Below are positions 58,796 to 64,000 of a stretch of 64,000 bases of DNA, in pieces. Every line of letters begins with the position of its first letter. The first letter of the stretch is position 1. The DNA comes from Lachancea mirantina (Eukaryota > Ascomycota > Saccharomycetes > Saccharomycetales > Saccharomycetaceae): NCBI GenBank assembly GCA_900074745.1, contig LT598469.1, positions 1,240,001 through 1,304,000 of the forward strand, written 5' to 3'. A program made the position numbers and the translations under genes. The notes below the pieces were generated by a model that was not told where the DNA came from, ran no database searches, and was given only the letters and a program-made list of their open reading frames with translations.

Positions 58796-59725
58796 TTAAA
58801 AAGCGAAGACCTGATCATCACCAGCCGACTTCTCTTTGCCTTTCGGCCATCCCAACTCCTCGGCATAGTTCAAAAGCATTTTGACCATTTCTGGGCGACC
58901 TGAAATGAGCAGTCTGTTCTCATCAGCTGGTTCGGGCAAGTATTTTTGCATGATCTCTTTCGACACAAGTCCTGAATCTCCATTCCAGGACCCAGTTGGA
59001 TACCTTAACACGTAATGCACGTCAAAATTTGGATACACCTCGGCCATTTCGTCAAGCTCTTCCTTCAACAAAATGTCGTTTTCTGTATCGTTGGCATAAA
59101 TGAGTGAAATCTTGGTGAAGTCTTCGGGTGTTGTGATGATTTTGTTCAAAACTTGCAACATTGGCGTGATTCCCGATCCACCAGCGATCAGTCCAATGTG
59201 CTTGAACGAGTTTGGAACGTAATTGAATCTACCAACGGGACCCTTAAAATTCACGAGACTGCCGGGTTTGAGCGATGCAAAATATTTAGATACGGTCCCG
59301 TCAGGGTACGACTTGACAATGATATCAAAATGTCCGGTTTCAAAAGCAGGCGATATCGGCGTATAGTATCTAATATGTTCTTGACCATCAACTGGGACTT
59401 TAACCGCCAAATGATGGCCCGTGGGCACATTGAGAGCTTCCAAAGACGTCTTCAATTTGAAGCGATAAATTGCAGAGTTTTTTGAAATAACAGTCTGCTC
59501 TTCCAATTCTAATGCCGTCCACTTATCTTCAGAAACGGATTTCCTTCTTCTATAAGCGGCCACGAATCTCACTCCCAAGACTAGAGCTGCGAAAGGTAAA
59601 ATCCACAACGATAACAAATTGCCCGACATGTATGCAGTAATCGCTACACCCACCAACATCAAAGCGGTCGGGATATAAATACCGTGGAGCGGCTCATCCA
59701 AGAGCTTACGCTTATCCTCAACCAT
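58796..59725 (-). CDS. AIM33: Cytochrome-b5-reductase-like flavoprotein (Aim33/Pga3)
   Basis: Membrane-anchored NAD(P)H oxidoreductase of the cytochrome b5 reductase family. The 309 residues start at the ATG at 59725; S. cerevisiae Aim33 and Pga3 are both 312. Two N-terminal hydrophobic stretches (about 15-35 and 38-55) serve as membrane anchor. The FAD motif is HIRYYTPISP, followed by VNFKGPVGRFNY. The NAD motif is LIAGGSGITPMLQVL, with a reductase-type C-terminus ending in Phe. The position between UFO1 and ALO1 is that of YML087C (AIM33); PGA3 is the paralogue. Confidence 0.88.
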   Translation of the reverse strand: MVEDKRKLLDEPLHGIYIPTALMLVGVAITAYMSGNLLSLWILPFAALVLGVRFVAAYRRRKSVSEDKWTALELEEQTVISKNSAIYRFKLKTSLEALNVPTGHHLAVKVPVDGQEHIRYYTPISPAFETGHFDIIVKSYPDGTVSKYFASLKPGSLVNFKGPVGRFNYVPNSFKHIGLIAGGSGITPMLQVLNKIITTPEDFTKISLIYANDTENDILLKEELDEMAEVYPNFDVHYVLRYPTGSWNGDSGLVSKEIMQKYLPEPADENRLLISGRPEMVKMLLNYAEELGWPKGKEKSAGDDQVFAF

Positions 59726-60028
59726 CTTGATACTCAAAAGATGATGGCTCTGGTGTCTGAGAATGGATCAGAGGTTTAGCCAAAAAATGACAAATCTCGA
59801 ATAAACAGATTCTTCCAGAAATTAAATACTACGTCATAAGTGATATTTTAGGATAGGATTATGACATTAAACAATGGTGGGCTTCTCTATTGCTAATGCA
59901 CCATACAAACTGGTATGTAGCTTCTGATCTTTTCTTGTTGTTTATACTACTCGATGTGAGCTAGAAAACCATGCAAGCTTTTACCAGGAAGAGAACCATA
60001 AGTTGAAAAAAAATTTGGGAAGAAAGGC
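59726..60028. other. Short intergenic region AIM33/ALO1
   Basis: About 300 bases between minus-strand genes. Nothing is seen beyond ordinary AT-rich sequence. Confidence 0.4.
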
Positions 60029-61609
60029 TTATCCGTCTATATCAAGTATCCCATTTCTAATTGCCCAGGCTTTGTTGGCTAGAAAAACTCCTTCTGGATC
60101 TTGAATCTTTCTGACTTCCTGGAATTTAATCAAATCGTCGCCGTACCACTCTTTGAACTTGGTAGCCATGCCTCTCATTTCGTAGTCGACGTATTCATTT
60201 TCAGACTTCGTTTGACCAGCCGCAAAAGCGGTAGACCCTATGAAATTCTTGGCCCAGTGAGGTTTCCCGCCTGCGTCACTCATTGCTTGCTCGAAAACGT
60301 CGTACCATTTTTTGATAGGCGTGTTCGTTCCAAAAGGTCTGTACATGGTAGCGTTGACATACAAAGTCAGTTGCTTTTCCGTGACCTCTTCCAAAGGCTT
60401 GTATTTCAAATGAGGAGTGCTGTCCAAGTAAGGCCGTAAGGTATTTCCAAAAACGGCGCCCTTGCTGTTCTTGGTTCTATCAGAGTAATCAATTGGTTGG
60501 TCGGGAAGCGTGGTATTCGAGCATCTGACCTCAACGGGGACATGGACATAAAATTCATTTGTTTTGGCAGCCTGGGCGATGGAACGGTCAAGGGTCCGCA
60601 AGAGGTCAATGCCATTGACCATCGGACATCCCCATTCATCAACAAACTGCGAAAACAAGCAATCCATATTGAGAGCATCTATCGAGTTCTGCACCGCCAC
60701 ATCACCTTTGCCGTAGTTTTGGATGCTTCCGTATTGCTTGCGGAATACGAATCTTTCGACGGCTGGCGTCAAAGAAGGACGAATGTTAACAGCAATCCAA
60801 AGCAGTGCCTCGTAGAAGTGGCGGCCCAAAAACGAGCCCCACCAAGAACCCCTACGGATCACGTCAGTTTCTTCGCTTCTACGACCTCTCCACAAAATGC
60901 ACTTGCGGCTGTATGGGTACCACCAGCATCTGATGAACTCAGAGCTCGCCCAGATGTTGTCCCATTCTTCCAAGAGAGTCTCGAAGCGGATCACTTCTTG
61001 CGTAGACTTAATCTTGAATGCGGGTACGACACGGACGGTAGCACGAACGATGATCCCGATTTGACCCAGAGACAGCAACGCGGCCCTAAATACCTCTGGT
61101 TGGTTCTCGGAGTCCAAAAACACAAGTTCTCCCTTGCCGTTCACAATTGTCAAATTAACGTACTGGGACGAAACCAGGCCATGATATGGCGATGATCCGT
61201 GCGTGCCTGTAGAGATGATACCGGCAACGCTTTGTTCAGAGATTGATCCAAGATTTTGAATTGTGTATCCGTGTTTCCCCAAATACTCATTGAACTGGTA
61301 GATACGCAAACCTGCTTCAACTGTCACATCCGCGTACAATTTGTCCTTATGTTCAGTCATGGAGATGACTCTGTTCAACTTGTCCAGATTTACCAGCCAT
61401 TCGTTTGTCATACAAAGATCACTGGGGGAATGTCCTGATCCCACTGTCACAAGTGTCTTATTTTCCTTGCGAGCAGCATTGACCAGTGCCACCACCTCTT
61501 CAATACTTGACGGTTGAAAGTACAGTTCTGGCTTAGACGAATAAATTTTGGCCCAATTGGAGAAAACGAATCCCTTCTTTCCCTTAGGGAGTCCGACTGG
61601 AGAAGCCAT
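60029..61609 (-). CDS. ALO1: D-arabinono-1,4-lactone oxidase
   Basis: Last enzyme of D-erythroascorbate synthesis, a flavoprotein of the mitochondrial outer membrane. From the ATG at 61609 the product is 526 residues, exactly the S. cerevisiae length; the longer GTG frame was dropped. The FAD domain starts with NWAKIYSSKPELYFQPSS and contains TVGSGHSPSDLC, whose His is the site of covalent FAD attachment in the family. IISTGTHGSSPYHGL follows. The C-terminal ALO domain ends KIQDPEGVFLANKAW. It corresponds to YML086C, between AIM33 and TUB1. Confidence 0.97.
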   Translation of the reverse strand: MASPVGLPKGKKGFVFSNWAKIYSSKPELYFQPSSIEEVVALVNAARKENKTLVTVGSGHSPSDLCMTNEWLVNLDKLNRVISMTEHKDKLYADVTVEAGLRIYQFNEYLGKHGYTIQNLGSISEQSVAGIISTGTHGSSPYHGLVSSQYVNLTIVNGKGELVFLDSENQPEVFRAALLSLGQIGIIVRATVRVVPAFKIKSTQEVIRFETLLEEWDNIWASSEFIRCWWYPYSRKCILWRGRRSEETDVIRRGSWWGSFLGRHFYEALLWIAVNIRPSLTPAVERFVFRKQYGSIQNYGKGDVAVQNSIDALNMDCLFSQFVDEWGCPMVNGIDLLRTLDRSIAQAAKTNEFYVHVPVEVRCSNTTLPDQPIDYSDRTKNSKGAVFGNTLRPYLDSTPHLKYKPLEEVTEKQLTLYVNATMYRPFGTNTPIKKWYDVFEQAMSDAGGKPHWAKNFIGSTAFAAGQTKSENEYVDYEMRGMATKFKEWYGDDLIKFQEVRKIQDPEGVFLANKAWAIRNGILDIDG

Positions 61610-62310
61610 CACCGCTTTTGTTTGAGAAGGAAACACTCTGGAGAAGCCAAGAACTTATGTATTTTATATAAGCATTTAAATGGAGGTGGGTTTTTGTCAG
61701 CTCTGTTTTGAATTTTTCCACGAGGTGTTCGTCGGAAATAGTAGAGGTTATAAGGCTCTATGCAGAATGCGGTAACCATCTGCAAAGAAAAAGACAACAG
61801 GTTGCGCCGTCAGGTGCAACGCTGGTTCAAAGAAGTCAGACATTTGCATGAGATTAGCGGCAGTCGATCGTAGCACGGAGAGCAACCAAGGCCCGAATCA
61901 TCGGGCGCAAAGGATGGATCTAAGGAGACGAGTAAAAATTATTGGAGTGGGAGACATTCCGGGTATACAGTGGAATTCTGGAAACGTATTAATTGCGCAG
62001 GGATTGGCAGCCAGCGTAAACCATTGCTGCAGCCCAATGCAAGGGGCTTTGGAGGATGAGAATGAAATAAAAAAGAGTATTAGAGAGAAGGGATGAAAAG
62101 AAAAATAAAGATTGAGAAATGAATGGACGACAATTAAGACCAACTGTAAAATTGCAAACTCTTCAAACGAGCTCCAAACCCAGATCCAAATCCTGGAGCT
62201 AAAATTTTTGTGTGCTTTATTTGCTGCTGTTCCGCCGTTGTTGCTCCCCACATAGCTTTCTATTTTTTTTGTTTGGCTTGCTTTAACAAAAGAAAATCTC
62301 AACGTATCAA
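61610..62310. other. Intergenic ALO1 promoter / TUB1 3' side
   Basis: About 700 bases. An 82-codon ATG frame at 61848-62096 has no family likeness and is not called. Confidence 0.45.
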
Positions 62311-63952
62311 TCAGTACTCCTCCTCGTCAGCATAGGAATCCGCGCCTACTTCGATGTAGTCCCTTTCTAGAGCGGCGAGATCCTCTCTGGCTTCGGTAAA
62401 TTCACCCTCTTCCATACCTTCGCCCACGTACCAATGAACGAACGCACGTTTGGCGTACATGAGATCGAATTTTCTGTCAATACGCTTCCAGGCGTCAGCA
62501 ATTGCGGTAGTGTTAGATAGCATGCATACCGCTCTGTTGACCGAAGAGAGCTGCGATTGAGGTGTGGCAGTAGGTGGTTCGTAGCAAATACCAATCTTAA
62601 ATCCTGTAGGACACCAGTCAACGAGTTGCACTGTTCTCTTGTTTTTCACTTGAGCGACTGCGTTTTGGACATCTCTGGTCACAACGTCACCTCTGTATAG
62701 CAAACAGGTGGCCATGTACTTACCTGTTCTTGGGTCGCATTTGACCATCTGGTTACCGGGCTCGAAACAGGCGTTTGTTATTTCGGAGACCGAGTTGGAC
62801 TCGTGATTTGCTTTACTTTTCGATATGATTGGCGCGTAAGATACCAATGGGAAATGAATTCTAGGGTATGGGACCAAATTGGTCTGGAACTCATTCAAAT
62901 CCACGTTTAGGGAACCATCGAATCTCAAAGAAGCCGTGACAGAGGAAACAACTTGCGCAATCAAATTGTTCAAATTGGCCAAACTTGGCCTGGAAATATC
63001 AAGGTTTTTTTTGCACATCTCGTAAATAGCCTCATTGTCGACCATGAAGGTACAGTCCGCGTGTTCCAAAGTTGTATGTGTGGTCAAAACGGTATTGTAA
63101 GGTTCTACGACCGAAGTAGACACTTGAGGAGCTGGGTAAACGGCAAACTCTAGCTTCGATTTTTTACCGTAGTCAATGGAAAGTTGTTCAAGTAGAAGGG
63201 ACCCAAGACCCGAACCAGTACCACCACCAAGGGAGTGCGTGAACAGAAAACCTTGTAGACCGTCACATTGGTCGGAGATCTTACGGATTCTGTCAAGGAT
63301 ATCATCCAAAAGCTCCCTACCAACCGTGTAGTGACCACGTGCATAGTTGTTTGCCGCATCTTCTTTGCCACTTATAAGCTGTTCTGGGTGAAACAGCTCC
63401 CTGTAAGGACCGTTACGCACCTCGTCAATGACATTAGGCTCCAAGTCCACATACACAGCGCGTGGCACGAATTTCCCGGATCCAGTCTCGTTGAAAAAGG
63501 TCGAAAAGCCCTCTTCTCCACCTTTGGGCTTTGAAAGACCTTCCTGAAGGTAGCCGTCAGGTCTAATTCCGTGCTCGAGCGAGTACAGCTCCCAGCAAGC
63601 GTTTCCTATCTGACAACCTGCCTGACCGACTAAATTAAAAAGAGTGGATGTTAGTAATCATTTTACTCGATCTCGATCTTTGGGGAGTAGAGGAGTCTGT
63701 TCTGGAAGAAATTAAGATAGAACCTCAGGATTACTACACAACACGGGGCCCTCCATTTCCTTGAAGTCCCTAAATTCTCCTCGGCTGACGATTCAGAGAG
63801 TTCAACAGAGTCTCTAAATTCTGAAACGCGTCGGCAGGGGGCCATCATATCGTCCCAAACGCAACACTGAACCACCCAATCAAGCCCAAAAGTCACTCAA
63901 AAGACTCGAATTCATCTATTAACATACCATTAACACTAATGACTTCTCTCAT
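62311..63952 (-). CDS. TUB1: Alpha-tubulin, one intron
   Basis: Alpha subunit of microtubules. Exon 1 is 63928-63952 (25 nt, encoding MREVISVN plus one base), the intron 63630-63927 (298 nt) and exon 2 62311-63629. The spliced protein is 447 residues, the same as S. cerevisiae Tub1. The donor is GTATGT, the branch site TACTAAC (63650-63656) and the acceptor TTTAG. The GTP-binding loop [14 protein letters not shown], the N-terminal [16 protein letters not shown] and the closing ADEEEY are diagnostic. The C-terminus ends in Tyr, where S. cerevisiae Tub1 ends in Phe. The gene is complete, with only 48 bases beyond its start. S. cerevisiae TUB1 also has an intron after codon 8. Confidence 0.98.
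63630..63927 (-). other. TUB1 intron
   Basis: 298 nt on the minus strand with GTATGT donor, TACTAAC branch site 20 nt before the acceptor, and TAG acceptor. It is longer than the S. cerevisiae TUB1 intron (116 nt). I see no snoRNA in it. Confidence 0.95.
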
Positions 63953-64000
63953 AATGCGTTAATCGATCTTATGGAGTCGTGTTTGTAACACTTCTTGCTG

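Noticed and set aside
60497-61195. 232-codon frame opposite ALO1
   Set aside because: Shadow frame. ALO1 matches its family over its full length on the other strand.
61848-62096. 82-codon ATG frame between ALO1 and TUB1
   Set aside because: No family likeness, and it lies in the ALO1 promoter. It cannot be excluded without expression data.

Overview
The window is nuclear DNA from a budding yeast of the Saccharomycetaceae that did not pass through the whole-genome duplication. Genes are dense and mostly intronless. Three genes near their 5' ends carry short spliceosomal introns with GTATG donors and TACTAAC-like branch sites. Most proteins match Saccharomyces cerevisiae proteins recognised from memory of the families. 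Gene order gives the strongest clue: neighbours that lie on two separate chromosomes in S. cerevisiae are interleaved here on one. Lachancea is the most likely genus, because of the unduplicated order, the moderate GC content and the hAT-type transposase genes, but this is inference.

Left block (1-13.8 kb). A CPS1-like vacuolar carboxypeptidase cut by the window edge is followed by a spliced Ser/Thr-rich gene of unknown function, PHO86, UIP5, SHB17, an F-box-like orphan, a SUN-family gene (UTH1/NCA3), tRNA-Asp(GTC), a NIPA-like membrane protein, ASF1 and a YKR041W homologue. This merges the S. cerevisiae YKR041-YKR044 and YJL115-YJL117 neighbourhoods.

Middle block (14.4-52.4 kb). CRT10, MPS1, ARP2 (spliced), MRX9, APM4, PRS5, RTK1, MAM3, a hAT transposase gene, glycerol-3-phosphate dehydrogenase (GPD), a second hAT-like gene, ARG1, dipeptidyl peptidase III, a GPM2/GPM3-type phosphoglycerate mutase, RPN4 and THI20. 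This merges YDL020-YDL029 with YOL055-YOL063. The only clearly foreign material is the two hAT-derived genes on either side of GPD. The first keeps the residues expected of an active hAT transposase. The second has a long intact frame but has lost one catalytic Asp and the conserved Trp motif.

Right block (53.6-64 kb). A GPI-type yapsin and a LOT6-like quinone reductase sit at a synteny junction. UFO1, AIM33/PGA3, ALO1 and TUB1 (spliced, complete) follow in the order of S. cerevisiae YML088-YML085.

Functions are housekeeping: amino-acid, phosphate, glycerol, thiamine and PRPP metabolism, secretory pathway, cytoskeleton, spindle checkpoint, proteasome regulation and cell wall. I found no CRISPR array, rRNA, convincing centromere or LTR element. 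The start codons given are the first ATG that fits family length, so several frames that stay open upstream through TTG or GTG codons were trimmed.
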